DNA of 64,000 bases from Trichomonas vaginalis G3 (GCF_026262505.1 NC_067206.1:6972879-7036878), one strand, 5' to 3'. Positions 38,157 to 48,372 are shown, counted from the first letter of the stretch. Translations and numbers: made by a program. Notes: a model not told the origin generated them from the letters alone.

Positions 38157-38580
38157 TCATTTTTTGTATTTTTTTGTATGTAAGATATGATTTCAGGGAT
38201 TTTTTTGACGAAGTGTCAACCTTCACTTCGTCAAAAAATAACAGTTATCTATGAAAAGTGTCATTTTTTGTATTTTTTTGTATGTAAGATATGATTTCAG
38301 GGTTTTTGACAAGTGTCACCTTCACTTCGTCAAAAAATAACAGTTATTCTAATGAAAAGTGTCATTTTTTGTTATTTTTTTTGTATGAAGTATGATTTCA
38401 GGAGATTTTTTGACGAAGTGTCAACCTTCACTTCGTCAAAAAATAACAGTTATCTAATGAAAAAGTGTCATTTTTTTGTATTTTTTTGTATGTAAGATAT
38501 GATTTCAGGGATTTTTTTGACGAGTGTCAACCTTCACTTCGTCAAAAAATAACAGTTATCTTAATGAAAGAGTGTCATTT
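38157..38580. repeat. 105-bp tandem repeat with TGACGAAGTG hairpin
   Basis: About four units begin with GTGTCATTTTTTGTATTTTT at about 38157, 38259, 38359 and 38466. Each holds TGACGAAGTG...CACTTCGTCA, an inverted pair around TCAACCTT, and TAACAGTTAT. It directly follows the decayed KilA-N gene. Confidence 0.85.
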
Positions 38581-38942
38581 TTTGTTTATTTGACGAGAAT
38601 GTCGGGTAAATGTTTGTGTCATGATTTCATCGTAAATGTTTTGTGCAAGACTTCTTCGTATATGTTGTTGTCATGAACTTCATTGTACATGTTTTGTCAA
38701 GACTTCTTCATCGTAATGAGCGTAAATGTTTTGTGAAGAATATAGCAACAGTCTGAATTCCGACGGTTGCTTTTTATAAAAAATTCATGCAGGAAATTCT
38801 TGAGTTTTGGTTGAAAGAATTACGGTGGAGCCAAAAGTGGCTCGACCTCAAAACAAGCATTTTTATGAGCTTACAAAGTGTGTTATGAATAATTCAAATG
38901 TATTTACATACATCCTGACCTCGTCATTTTGTTGCTGAATTC
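38581..38942. other. Interval with CTTCTTCGTA/TGTTTTGTCA words, no gene
   Basis: Short diverged words (GACTTCTTCGTA, TGTTTTGTCAAG) recur, in the opposite sense to 40480-40720. No reading frame of note. Confidence 0.5.
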
Positions 38943-39133
38943 AGCAAAAATATAATTTAGGTAGATGGTTAGATCAACCTGTTTTCTCACCTGTTTTCTA
39001 CCCTCTTGAAATTTCATGACTTCTTCGTAAATGTTTTGTCAAGACTTCTTCGTAATGAGTGTTAAGGACCCAAAAATATAATTTAGGGTAAATGGTTAGA
39101 TCTAACCTGTTTTCTACCCTCTTTCTACCCTCT
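38943..39133. repeat. Two palindromic repeats before the decayed CxxC gene
   Basis: Copies lie at about 38943-39003 (AGGTAGATGGTTAGATCAACC) and 39066-39133 (GGTTAGATCTAACC then TTTCTACCCTC). They are in the same orientation as 37362-37425. Confidence 0.7.
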
Positions 39134-39185
39134 TGAATTTTCATGAATTTTTCCGAAAAAAAAATAAAGTTAGTTTTATTTTTTT

Positions 39186-40135
39186 TTATTTTTTTATTTT
39201 GTATAAAAGAACAGAAATGTCAACAATCGCACAACAGCAATACAAAACACTACAGCACAAAAATCTTTAGTCATGAATCCAAATCTATGTTAGTAGAGAT
39301 GGAAAAAGCTTCATTCCTTCTTCAATACTTTTGAAACAGAAATCCAGAAGAAAAGCAAGAACTTTTAACATGTAATTTAGACTGTAGTGCGAAAGATGAA
39401 ACAATGAACAGTATCTTTATGAAATGGAGGACATTATTGGACCATTTGCCTAAACTACCTGAAATTCAGCAACAAAAACTAACCATTCCTGAATTCGACG
39501 AAATTGGAAGTGAAACCAACTGACTCAGTAGAAATAAAGAAGTTCATACGAAAGGTAAACATGAGTTTCTAGATTTCATTGCAACCATAAGGTTATGACG
39601 AAAGATTGCGACTGGTAATAAGACATCTCTGACATATATAATCTGAAGAATTTAAGACCTACGACAACTTTGTTCGTTAGTTGCTGAATGTGTATGGAGA
39701 TAAAGATAAAGATAGAAGAGGCAAAGTATGGAACAAACAAATAAGACCCGCTATGTTTGAGATGAAGAGAGCAATTGACGCTTTAGTTGTTTTAGCACGG
39801 TAAGGTTTCAGAATATAACGCAAAAAATGAACCCGCAATGTTCAAAATGTAAAGCAGCAATGAGGAAATATAAACTACTCCGTCAAAGAGATAGAAAGAA
39901 TGAGAAACGACTATGCAGACTAAAGAAAGAGAGCGAGAAAAACAGCAGAAAATATAAATGACATGTTAGCATTTCTGAACAAAACTATTTCAACTGCTGG
40001 CGATTTCCTATTATCTGAACGTCAGAAAGAAATATAAAGAAACCTCGCATAGTTAAAACATTCGATGTACTAAAGAAGAATTAGAAGCTACGAAACTGTT
40101 TAGAGTCTCACGAATTCATAACGTTTACCATGTAA
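39186..40135 (+). pseudogene. Decayed copy of the CxxC gene in Mav-B
   Basis: DNA similarity to 5250-5765 is clear, for example at CCGCAATGTTCAAAATGTAA (the CSKCK codons). The relic reaches further upstream (start near MSTIAQQQYKTLQHK), suggesting that the full gene is longer than the part readable in Mav-A. It is broken at about ten or more places. A further partial copy of its 3' part is at about 40240-40400. Confidence 0.75.
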
Positions 40136-40150
40136 AACGCTTATAAAATA

Positions 40151-40470
40151 ACTGGGGTAGAAAAGAGGGTAGAAAACAGGTTAGATCTCACTTCTTCACC
40201 TAAATTATATTTTTGGGTCCTTTACAATGAATCTTGACAAAAACTATCCAACAAGCAGAAGATTTCCTTCTATCTGACGTCAAAAGAAATATAAAGAAAC
40301 CTTCGCATTTTTAAAACATTCGATGTACTAAAAGAAGAAATAGAGGCTACAAAACTGTTTGAGTCATGAACCATCGCAACATATACCATGTAAAACGCTT
40401 ATAAATAAACTGGGTAGAAAAGAGGGTAGAAAACAGGTTAGATCTAACCATCTACCCTATAAATAATTTT
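40151..40470. repeat. Two palindromic repeats in reverse orientation
   Basis: Copies at about 40151-40218 and 40398-40470 read AACTGGGGTAGAAAAGAGGG and GGTTAGATCTAACC(ATC)TACCC. With 38943-39133 they bracket the decayed CxxC gene by inverted copies, as in Mav-A. Confidence 0.75.
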
Positions 40471-40479
40471 TGTCTGATT

Positions 40480-40720
40480 TACGCTCATTACGATGAAGAA
40501 GTCTTGACAAAACATATACGTTCATGTTTGACAAAACATTTACGAAGAAGTCTTGACAAAACATATACGCTCATTACGATGAAGAAGTCTTGACGAAAAC
40601 ATATACGTTCATGTTTGACAAAACATTTACGAAGAAGTCTTGACAAAAACATGTACGAAGAAGTCTTGACAAAACATGTACGAAGAAGTCTTGTTACAAA
40701 ACATGTACATGAAATCATGA
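40480..40720. repeat. Tandem repeat GAAGAAGTCTTGACAAAACA
   Basis: About eight irregular units of GAAGAAGTCTTGACAAAACA + TWTACG, with TTCATGTTTGACAAAACATT variants. Confidence 0.8.
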
Positions 40721-40727
40721 AAATTCA

Positions 40728-40795
40728 TGAGGTGAGAAAAAGGGTGAGAAAACAGGTGAGATCTTCACCACTTTCACCTAAACATTATTTTGCTG
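40728..40795. repeat. GGTGAG-type palindromic repeat in Mav-B
   Basis: It reads AGGTGAGAAAAAGGGTGAGA, then CAGGTGAGATCTTCACC and TTTCACCTAAACATTATTTT. It is the Mav-A form of the repeat within Mav-B. Confidence 0.7.
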
Positions 40796-40881
40796 AATTC
40801 CGTATGAAAACAGTGAAGAACACGAGTAGGTAAGAAACCTTAGTCGCCAAAACTCTATGAAAATCATGAGTTTCTTAAGAC

Positions 40882-40936
40882 AGAAAAATAAAGTTAGTTT
40901 TATTTTTATTTATTTTTTATTTTGTAGTTAAAGACA
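40882..40936 (+). promoter_or_regulatory. Module leader before decayed KilA-N gene 2
   Basis: AAAATAAAGTTAGTTTTATT... TTTTGTAGTTAAAGACAG stands before the relic, matching 6769-6822. Confidence 0.55.
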
Positions 40937-41745
40937 GATATGTCAAAAAACAGGAGACACAAACAACTGCTATCGTTCATGAAGCCATATGAGAGAATAC
41001 GAGTACATACAGTTTAACAAACAACTCCGTCTATTCGTTCGGTCAAAGCGATATGTACCAAATGCAAAGTATTTGAATGCTCTTCGTTCTACAAAGCAAG
41101 CATATCATTGGTTGAAACCAACAGAACAAAAGAACTTTTTAAGAGAATTCCTTCATATTGATTGCTTCCTCGGAAACCGAGGAGAGAATTCCGTATGAAA
41201 ATCGTGAAAAATTGCCAACGGTTTGAGAGGATATTATGGTACATTAGACTTCTTGTAAAATGCGTTGCAATGTGGGCTTCGGCCTCGTTATGCTTGGATA
41301 TGTTTGAAATTCTTGACGAAATCATAGACAAGAACGTGAAGAGATGAAAACAAGCTTGTAGCAAAAGACAAAAGCATTCAGAAAAGAATTAACGTTCGGT
41401 GGCTAACAAAGAAAGAAAAAGATAACTATAAGTATATGATTTTACTGAAAGTTGGAGAAAACAAGAAGACAGAGATATGGTTTATGTTGCATTTAGTCAG
41501 AAGAACAACAAAAAGCTTTTACGGACCTTGCTAAGATTTACAATCTGACAGAAATTGGTTCTATCGCGAAAACTTACGATTTCAAATGACACCGAATGAA
41601 GATGTAAAACAAATAGTTCAAGATACGTTACCTCAAACACACTATGATATGAAAGGTTGTACAATACTTACATTCAAAAAAGATTTGTCATTGTTAAAGG
41701 AAAAATAACAGAGTATTTATTCAACTTCAAACAAGCAGAGTAAAT
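40930..41745 (+). pseudogene. Decayed KilA-N gene 2 in Mav-B
   Basis: Similar in DNA to 6806-7620 along the whole length. Recognisable: LNALRSTKQAYHW and the later NKKLLR/NWFYREN-type segment. Broken at about ten or more places. Confidence 0.8.
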
Positions 41746-41764
41746 GAACACTTAGATTTTAAGC

Positions 41765-42640
41765 TTGACTTTTTACAATTTGAACTTTGTTTGCGTTAGA
41801 TATGAATTCTGAAAGAAGTATGAGGGTCTTTGTTGACTTTGTACTTCTCCCATAGTTCATGTCTGTCAAACTTACCTGCCATGGACTCTTTCATAAGTTC
41901 CATGAAATCGTCTTCGGACAATCCGGGGAAAAGTACAATGTCAGTAAGTATTCTCTTTACATCCTTACTTAAACTCTTTGCTGCTGTACACAAATGACAA
42001 CTGAAGATGTTAAAGGTCTGAGCTTCTTAAGAATTCGACACATATCTTGTTCTTATTTCTTAAGCAAAGGATGAGAAGCAAAAGTCATCTAAGTAAGAAG
42101 ACATCTATGAGGGTAAGTCTTCCAATCGTAAGATTGCAATTTTCTTCGAATGTATTCTATCTCTTTCTGTTTGTTTCTGAAGTGTTTCTTCTCTAATATT
42201 CTCTGCATTTCCTCATTTTGGTCTTTAAACTTAGAATTTATATACTCATTATAGCATTATACTTCAAAACTCTTCTTTGGTACTCTTATCCAATCTAACA
42301 ACTCAGTATCCTTTATACATACTAACTTAGACTTCTTTATAATATCTTTGAACGAATTGACGGTTTGGTCAAATTGACCAGAAGTACTACAAATGACAAC
42401 TAACTCATAGAATGATGGTTCTTCTCATCTAAGTTCTTGTTTGTTTGTGCGCATTGTTATAATAGTGAAAGTCTTACCCGACCCAGGTGGTGTCAATTTG
42501 ACGTGTTATACCATTCTGAGCAAATAAGAACTTGTCATGTAATGGGTTTTATCTGAGCATTTTCTAACTTCCTCTTGTTCTTGTTTAAAACATTCTCAAA
42601 TTTCTTGTCCATGTCAGCAAACTTTTTTCTAACATATTTT
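41765..42640 (-). pseudogene. Packaging ATPase (FtsK/HerA, A32-like) of Mav-B
   Basis: The reverse strand shows MDKKFENVLNKNKRKLENAQ at the front, then a Walker A P-loop, GSGKTFTIITM (complement of about 42455-42490), with the strand-rich core expected of the genome-packaging ATPase of Mavericks. Its readable end is LFPGLSEDDFMELMKESMAG. The presumed role is loading DNA into the capsid. Broken at about six to eight places. The P-loop is seen directly; the packaging assignment follows from the family usual in Mavericks. Confidence 0.6.
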
Positions 42641-42654
42641 TAGAAAAATTAAAA

Positions 42655-43090
42655 TATTTATCTTTAGAAAATTGTCTAGGATTTCGCTTCTATATTCGAG
42701 ACAAGCTTGTTCGACAGAACATCTTGTCGACCATAAAATTCATATGTAAGACAAGAAAGGTGAATTGTTCTAAAGTTCTTTCTGGGAATATGACAAGAAC
42801 ATAAAACATTAGGCAGGAGAAGTCTTAAATTTGTCAATGACAGACTTGTTGACAGAGAGACGCCTCTTGGAGAGATTGAAGTCCAACAAAATTTTCTTAG
42901 AATGCAAAGAAGACACATGCGCTGTTCTTGAGATGATAATAGAAAACAGAATAAAGAGCTATTAAAGGACAAAGAGACTTTTACATAAATATAGTTGCGC
43001 CAAATTTGACATAACTCACCAGAAGAGAGAAGAAAAGAAAAGAGAAAGAAAGAAAGTAGAAGAGAGAAGAAAGAACCTGACCAGTTCCAG
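42655..43090. other. Decayed interval, gene content unresolved
   Basis: The strand of coding is unclear. A short plus-strand stretch (MTDLLTERRLLERLKSNKIF, near 42836-42965) is coding-like. The right end is an AGAAAGAGAG-rich purine tract (43015-43075). Confidence 0.35.
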
Positions 43091-43129
43091 AGAAAAAGAA
43101 ATTTGACATGTAAAAATAAAAATTTTATT

Positions 43130-43552
43130 TTAGAACATTTTGGGTCAATGTCAATGTTCTCTTCCTCTTTAGGAGGTAAACACTGGCTTAGACTCTAAAA
43201 TCTTTTTACCCAATTTACTTGAACTTCTAACAACTTAGACTCATAATATTCATAGTCGTCTGCTTTCTTTGGTTCATAAGGTATAACAAGTTTGTATGCT
43301 TTGCCTTCTTTAAGGTTTGAAAAACCTTCTGTCAAAACTTTCTTTGACTGCTAAAAACCTTCTATGTCTAAGTCTTCAAATTTCGCACCATTTTAGTCAC
43401 AAATAGCAAACTTAACTGGCTCGATGTTTCCAAACTTTGCTGATATGAAGACTTTTCAAAAATGGTAGAAGTAAACATTCAAATATGTGAATGGTCTAGT
43501 TCTTTCTTTAAGTCCTGACATGTACTTATTTACTGAGATGAATTTTGCCATC
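43130..43552 (-). pseudogene. Unknown Maverick gene relic
   Basis: The start MAKFISVNKYMSGLKE follows TTTTTTTATCCGATAGAAAAG, the upstream motif of the element. The end is acidic (EEENIDIDPK-type). About three or four breaks. Family unknown; it might be a small replication factor since it lies beside the helicase. Confidence 0.45.
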
Positions 43553-43579
43553 TTTTCTATCGGATAAAAAAATATTTTT

Positions 43580-44815
43580 TTTAAATTTACTCATAAAAAA
43601 TTTTCTTTGTATATACACCATTCTGAACATCTAAAAGACTTTTGACATTTGCCAAGAATGTTCGTTAGACGCTGTCATATAACATATTCTTGACAATATT
43701 GTTTATACGAATCGTACAATGACCTCATCTAATGACACAAAGTCAGTGTTCATCTATGAACAGTTCATATACACTCTTGTTTGCTTCTAACAATGTTTGT
43801 CTCTCTTCGGTATGTGGAATTTGTCTTGGAATGAACTTTGAATATCTAATGTCATAAAATATGAGAAACATGGTTGTAAAAGTCAGATGTCAAAGTTTCT
43901 GCTAAGTCGTCAAAATATTCTGTATCTTGCATATGAGAATCTGACGTTCTGACAACTACATATCTTCTGTCAGAACTTTCTAACTTCACGGAACAGCATT
44001 GTTTGAAACCATAATGAAGTTGCAACATTTCACAAACTCTTTGGTCTTTATATTTTCTTTCAAACAACTCCAACTTTGTCTGTTATAAGACTCTTCAAAG
44101 CATCTGAGTTTCAAAACTTTTTGTTGTATCTATACTTTGAAGTTCATTGCAAACTATAAGTTTCTATCTCAATTGAAGAGTTTAAATTTACCGCAGATGT
44201 TTTCTAAGTTTGTCATATTCGGGTTCGAATAGCCTTCTAACAGTTTGCACAAAATATCTGTAAAGATTGTGCTTTTACCTGTTCCTTGTTTTCCAATTAT
44301 AATAAGAGCAGTTTCATTTTTAGCACTTGGATGTTGTAAGATGTTTGCAAACCAACATAAGATATACTCATAGACTCTTTCGTTTCCATTGCAATATAAT
44401 TTCTTTGACTGGTCTAACCAAGCTTCTTATAATATTTTTTTTCCATTCTACTTGTTCGTATTTATATCCAGTGAAGATAGAATAAGTTTGGAGAAGGTGT
44501 ATAGAACTTTATACCTCGAACTGAAAAATCTTCTAACTTTGACAATAAGATATCCCAAGCATCTAACATCTTCATTCAACTTGTACGACTTTTATTTTCT
44601 TAAGTTTCTGTCTACATTCTTGTTCTGAAACTATTGTCGCTTTAGGTTTGTTAAAGACTACATCCCATTCTTTCATAACATAACATTCTGGGCAGAGTCG
44701 ACATAAATGACTAAACGTTTCAAATTCTCGACTGCTTTGTTATAGTCTCTAAATGGACACATATTTCTGAATGCTTGGAAGTCATAAAAATCTGAAACAT
44801 CTATTCTGTACATTT
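43580..44815 (-). pseudogene. SF3 helicase (D5-like) of Mav-B
   Basis: It starts MYRIDVSDFYDFQAFRNMCP. The Walker A segment is ALIIIGKQGTGKSTIFTDIL, followed by NMTNLENICGKF and a Walker B-like LIVCNEL. The C-terminal part has VKLESSDRRYVVVRTSDSHM, the (I/V)-(P/K)-x-E-x-x-D-R-R-(F/Y) motif of poxvirus D5/virophage-type SF3 helicases. The presumed role is unwinding during replication of the element. Broken at about eight places. Confidence 0.7.
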
Positions 44816-44841
44816 TTATAAAAATAAAAAAAATATTTTTT

Positions 44842-45153
44842 TTATTCTTGACTTTGTTGTTGCATTTGTTGTTCTTGAGCTATTTGTTGTTGAAGTTGTT
44901 TCTGTAATACAATACTTTCACCAGTTGCATCTTCCAATTCGAAACTTTCTGCCGTCATTGACAAATACATAGGACATAAAAGTTTTACAGGAACAAAGTT
45001 TGCGTCAACTAATTGCAACGTATTACTTGCCAAAGTGTTTGAGTTCACTAAGGTTGAAAATTCTGCATTCGAATGAACAATAGGCAAACCAGCAGAGAAA
45101 GTATTGTTTATACGCATAAGTATCTTTTGGTCATAATAGTTTTCTGTCGACAT
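44842..45153 (-). CDS. Unknown virion-type protein with Gln-rich tail
   Basis: The protein has 103 residues: MSTENYYDQKILMRINNTFS, beta-rich ANFVPVKLLCPMYLSMTAES, then QLQQQIAQEQQMQQQSQE. The Gln tail is encoded by TTGTTGTTG-type repeats. Next in line on the same strand is 45185-45512. Function unknown. Confidence 0.45.
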   Translation of the reverse strand: MSTENYYDQKILMRINNTFSAGLPIVHSNAEFSTLVNSNTLASNTLQLVDANFVPVKLLCPMYLSMTAESFELEDATGESIVLQKQLQQQIAQEQQMQQQSQE

Positions 45154-45184
45154 TCGAATAACACTTTGAACCTAAGTTAAACAA

Positions 45185-45512
45185 TTATAAGATTGGTGTG
45201 CTTAATGTCAATGGAATAGACATTCCTTGTATGACACCTTTTCCTGTTATAGGAAACTGTTGGTAGTAAAAACCAGAAATAAGTTTTGTATTATAGCTCA
45301 TATCGTTTATAGTAAACTCAGTCGGACATCCAAACATAATGAAACCTGCTTTAGTTGCAGCACATGTTACACCCGTACTTAAAGTATTAAAAGTCAACAA
45401 AACCTGTTGGTGGTATATCTGAGTAGAGTATCTTCAAAGGAGTATTTTTTACCATTCACAACAATAAAGTCTTCTCTGGTGTCAAAAGAGCAAAACAGGC
45501 TTTAGTCGTCAT
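45185..45512 (-). pseudogene. Unknown beta-rich Maverick protein
   Basis: Readable part: MFGCPTEFTINDMSYNTKLI, SGFYYQQFPITGKGVIQGMS. About one break. It looks like a small strand-rich structural protein; no family recognised. Confidence 0.4.
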
Positions 45513-45523
45513 TGTGTTTAAAG

Positions 45524-45868
45524 TTAGTTTACAATACCGTCCTTGAGACTTTGTAAGTTTGTTGTTATAGAATTATATGACTCAGGGTTTTTAGTCGTAA
45601 TAGTATAAACCATATGTCTTCTGCCATTTATATATATTTTAAAGTTTTTCTGAAAGTGGAGAAGAACTTCATCTAAACTTTCACATGGCGTTTCTTGAAG
45701 TTCTCTGTCTAAGAAGTTCAAATATTTTGTAAAGACATAGAACTTTCCTTTGTCTACACGAACAAACAAAACAGGGTCTTTCATATCGTTCAAAAGTGTG
45801 TAAAGTCCTTTACATGAAATAAAGTCTATATTATTTTTCTTCAAACATCTTTCAAGAAGTTTTGACAT
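45524..45868 (-). CDS. Unknown Maverick protein, 114 residues
   Basis: MSKLLERCLKKNNIDFISCK begins a small alpha/beta protein with two strand pairs (PVLFVRVDKGKFYVFTKYL; KNFKIYINGRRHMVYTITTK). ATTTATTTCCTAAGTAAAA precedes the ATG. It looks whole. The function is not recognised. Confidence 0.5.
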   Translation of the reverse strand: MSKLLERCLKKNNIDFISCKGLYTLLNDMKDPVLFVRVDKGKFYVFTKYLNFLDRELQETPCESLDEVLLHFQKNFKIYINGRRHMVYTITTKNPESYNSITTNLQSLKDGIVN

Positions 45869-45888
45869 TTTTACTTAGGAAATAAATT

Positions 45889-46149
45889 TTAATGAAATGT
45901 TGTGGTCGTCAATATTTTATTGACGTCTGGGAAACTATACTTTAAGTTCAACGTTTCACCTCCTTTCATAACGTATATCTTGTCAATGACATTATATGAA
46001 ACACCACAGCAACTAATGTCGGGTTCTATTTCTTTGATGTTTATATCGTCTGCCTCTGTCAAAAGTTTCAATAGTTCTTTCAAGACTTCATGAGGTGCAA
46101 TGACATATGAGTTCACTTTTACAGGGTTGTGTTCGACCAAGTTTAACAT
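45889..46149 (-). CDS. Unknown Maverick protein, 86 residues
   Basis: MLNLVEHNPVKVNSYVIAPH with the helix EVLKELLKLLTEADDINIKE, then DISCCGVSYNVIDKIYVMKG. It looks whole. No family recognised. Confidence 0.45.
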   Translation of the reverse strand: MLNLVEHNPVKVNSYVIAPHEVLKELLKLLTEADDINIKEIEPDISCCGVSYNVIDKIYVMKGGETLNLKYSFPDVNKILTTTTFH

Positions 46150-46154
46150 TATAC

Positions 46155-46455
46155 CTAAAGCTTGACAATCTTCTCCTGAGTTTGAAGTTGTGTTTTCAGT
46201 TGTTGGTAGTCGTTTCGAATATCTGCAACAGAACTTAAGTCTCTGCTAACTTCAGGATATGTTGGTTGTTCTTTTACAGGAACAATTGTTATACCATCTT
46301 CGTCTTCGTATGGTTTCCCCACTTCAACATCTCTGTCTTTGACATTGACAATAACACTTTGACTGTTTGTTTGAGTTGGTGAATTTTAACTTCACATCTG
46401 CCACCGCCATTAAACCTTTTGAAACACTTACGCTTCTATTTTTCGGAAATGACAT
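46155..46455 (-). pseudogene. Unknown Maverick gene relic
   Basis: The start is MSFPKNRSVSVSKGLMAVAD. The far end is a helical Gln/Leu stretch (IRNDYQQLKTQLQTQEKIVK). TTTTTATTCTAAGTAAA precedes the ATG. One or two breaks. Confidence 0.4.
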
Positions 46456-46473
46456 TTTACTTAGAATAAAAAG

Positions 46474-46795
46474 ATGGACGTATTCGGATATCTCTTTGAA
46501 TTGAAGCAGAACAAAGTTTACACACACAAACATACAAATACATTGACAGAATAGTTCTTTATACAAAACAATGGTAATGTTATAGAATAGCAGTCTTTGC
46601 TGAACCTAAATATTTTCATAAAGCAAAGAAAGTTGGTATAACTGAAATGGTGAAAGTTCTTGACGTTGACAAAAATATAACAACAAAACTTACAGATATT
46701 TCTAAAGGTAAGTTTATCTTACAAATATTATGTCAAAACTGGCGTACTGTCAATATTTGACGGAGAAAGTCAGTTCAAGAACAACTTACTGACCT
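46474..46795 (+). pseudogene. Small plus-strand gene relic
   Basis: MDVFGYLFELKQNKVYTHKH at the front and YFHKAKKVGITEMVKVLDVD later. It is divergent from 46155-46455, sharing the interval with the TTTTAC/TTTTTAT motifs. About two breaks. Unknown. Confidence 0.4.
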
Positions 46796-46845
46796 GCTGC
46801 CAAAATCTGCTCGATGGAAGCTGTCGTTATGCCAATCTGAGGAGC

Positions 46846-48372
46846 CCCAGCAGGTTTCATCGACGAATCTTCAAAAGAGCATCTTCCGTGAAAAGTGCTA
46901 TTGGTTTGTATAACTTCTTTGCTCTCAGTTCATCTGGACCGTCTCTGTCACCAGTATATTGTATTTGTACAGTACCAACAGTTGAAATACCACCCATAAA
47001 GTCTTCTGAGTCAGCAAATGGAATGCCAAGCCAAAAGTTTGAACGGTCTCCATTTTGTATATTGAGTTTTTTGACCTCCTGTATGAGTCCATACTTTCAC
47101 ATATGCATAATAGAACTTTGCATTCTAGGGTTAATGGTTGTTGTGAAGTTGTTGTTAAAGTTCATAGCATCTAATGTCAAGTTGTATGACCTCATATCCT
47201 CAACTGTAGAATATTCTTCTCTTGGATATATTTGCCATCTATGTTATTATGATATTTAATACCGGGGTTGTAGAAACAAGAATAGTCATTTATAGTTCGT
47301 CTGAACAGTACAAACATAGTATCTGCATGTTTCATTGCAGTTGTTAAAGAATATCTGTTCTCTGCACCTGGGTCAGCACTTTGGTTTCCAACTTCACCTG
47401 CAAAGTCTTGACAGATATTTGGTGTATAGGGAACATAAGTGGAACTGCAATATATTTTGCAGCTAAAGCATTTGAAATATCTGGGTCCAAATATGACTGC
47501 AAGTCTGCTTTCTATTCTCTTGCATTCAAACTTCGCATGTAAACTTAACTGGGTCCCAAGCAGTTCCAGCAGATTGAATAAATAGTTTACTTCATTGTTG
47601 AAGTTTGAGAAACCAAGTCTATAGTCAACTTTGTCTTTGCAAAAGTCACAGAACTTGGCTCCACCAGTTCCAGCTACAGTAATGCTGAATGGTTTGTGTT
47701 GGTGCAATGACTTAGTTATTTTTGCTTGGAGTAAGTTCAATAGAAATTTTTCCTGCCCAGTTTTGGCAAGTATCTTTAAAAACTGAAGATGGAAAGATGC
47801 AAGGAACTCTAAGTTTCAGTTTTACTTTAGTGGCAGCAGTTCCATCTGAACAGAAAGTTGTATTATCCTGGAACGTTAGGGTCAAGTCTTCTTATTTTCT
47901 CATATTTTGCATACTGGTCTGTTGTTTCTCTAGCTTGTGGTTGTACTGAGTTTCTCAAAGCGAACCATTCATAGTTTGCCCATGTTACTGTTTGAACTAA
48001 GTCAGAGTTAGAATATATCTTATATCCCATGAAAACTTCTGAGCATATTGGTATCCGACATAGAAAATTCCATTGCAACCTTTCTTGTCAGACAACTTGG
48101 CAGAAGGTTTTATTTCAATGTCTTGTTCCACGTATAAGAATGAGTTGTCAATAGAAATAATATGAAACCTGTCGCAAGCAATATCTACTGTTGTTGAAGA
48201 ACCTTCTCAAACTCACCTACGTTTCCATAAGAAACAGCAGTTGTATATTCGTAAGTTCCAGGAACTATTTCTGACCTTCTAATGGCATTGTCGCATTCGT
48301 TATACCATTCGGAAAATTTCCGTTCATGGCATCCAAAACTGTTGGCGTTATATTCTGAGCGGCGTACATTCA
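46846..48372 (-). pseudogene. Major capsid protein candidate of Mav-B
   Basis: A region of about 500 codons, beta-rich. Landmarks: MNVRRSEYNANSFGCHERKF at the front, a GYKIYSNSDLVQTVTWANYE segment, VKLKLRVPCIF, then AGKISIEL, and later GISTVGTVQIQYTGDRDGP. The GY-K/Q-I-x-x-N and K-L-x-L-R-I/V-P landmarks occur in the same order in the Mav-A region 13791-15363. Size and position agree with a double-jelly-roll capsid protein. Broken at ten or more places. Confidence 0.5.

Noticed and set aside
38157-38580. Possible CRISPR array
   Set aside because: Whole units of about 105 bp are repeated, without short repeats and unique spacers; the setting is a eukaryotic element.
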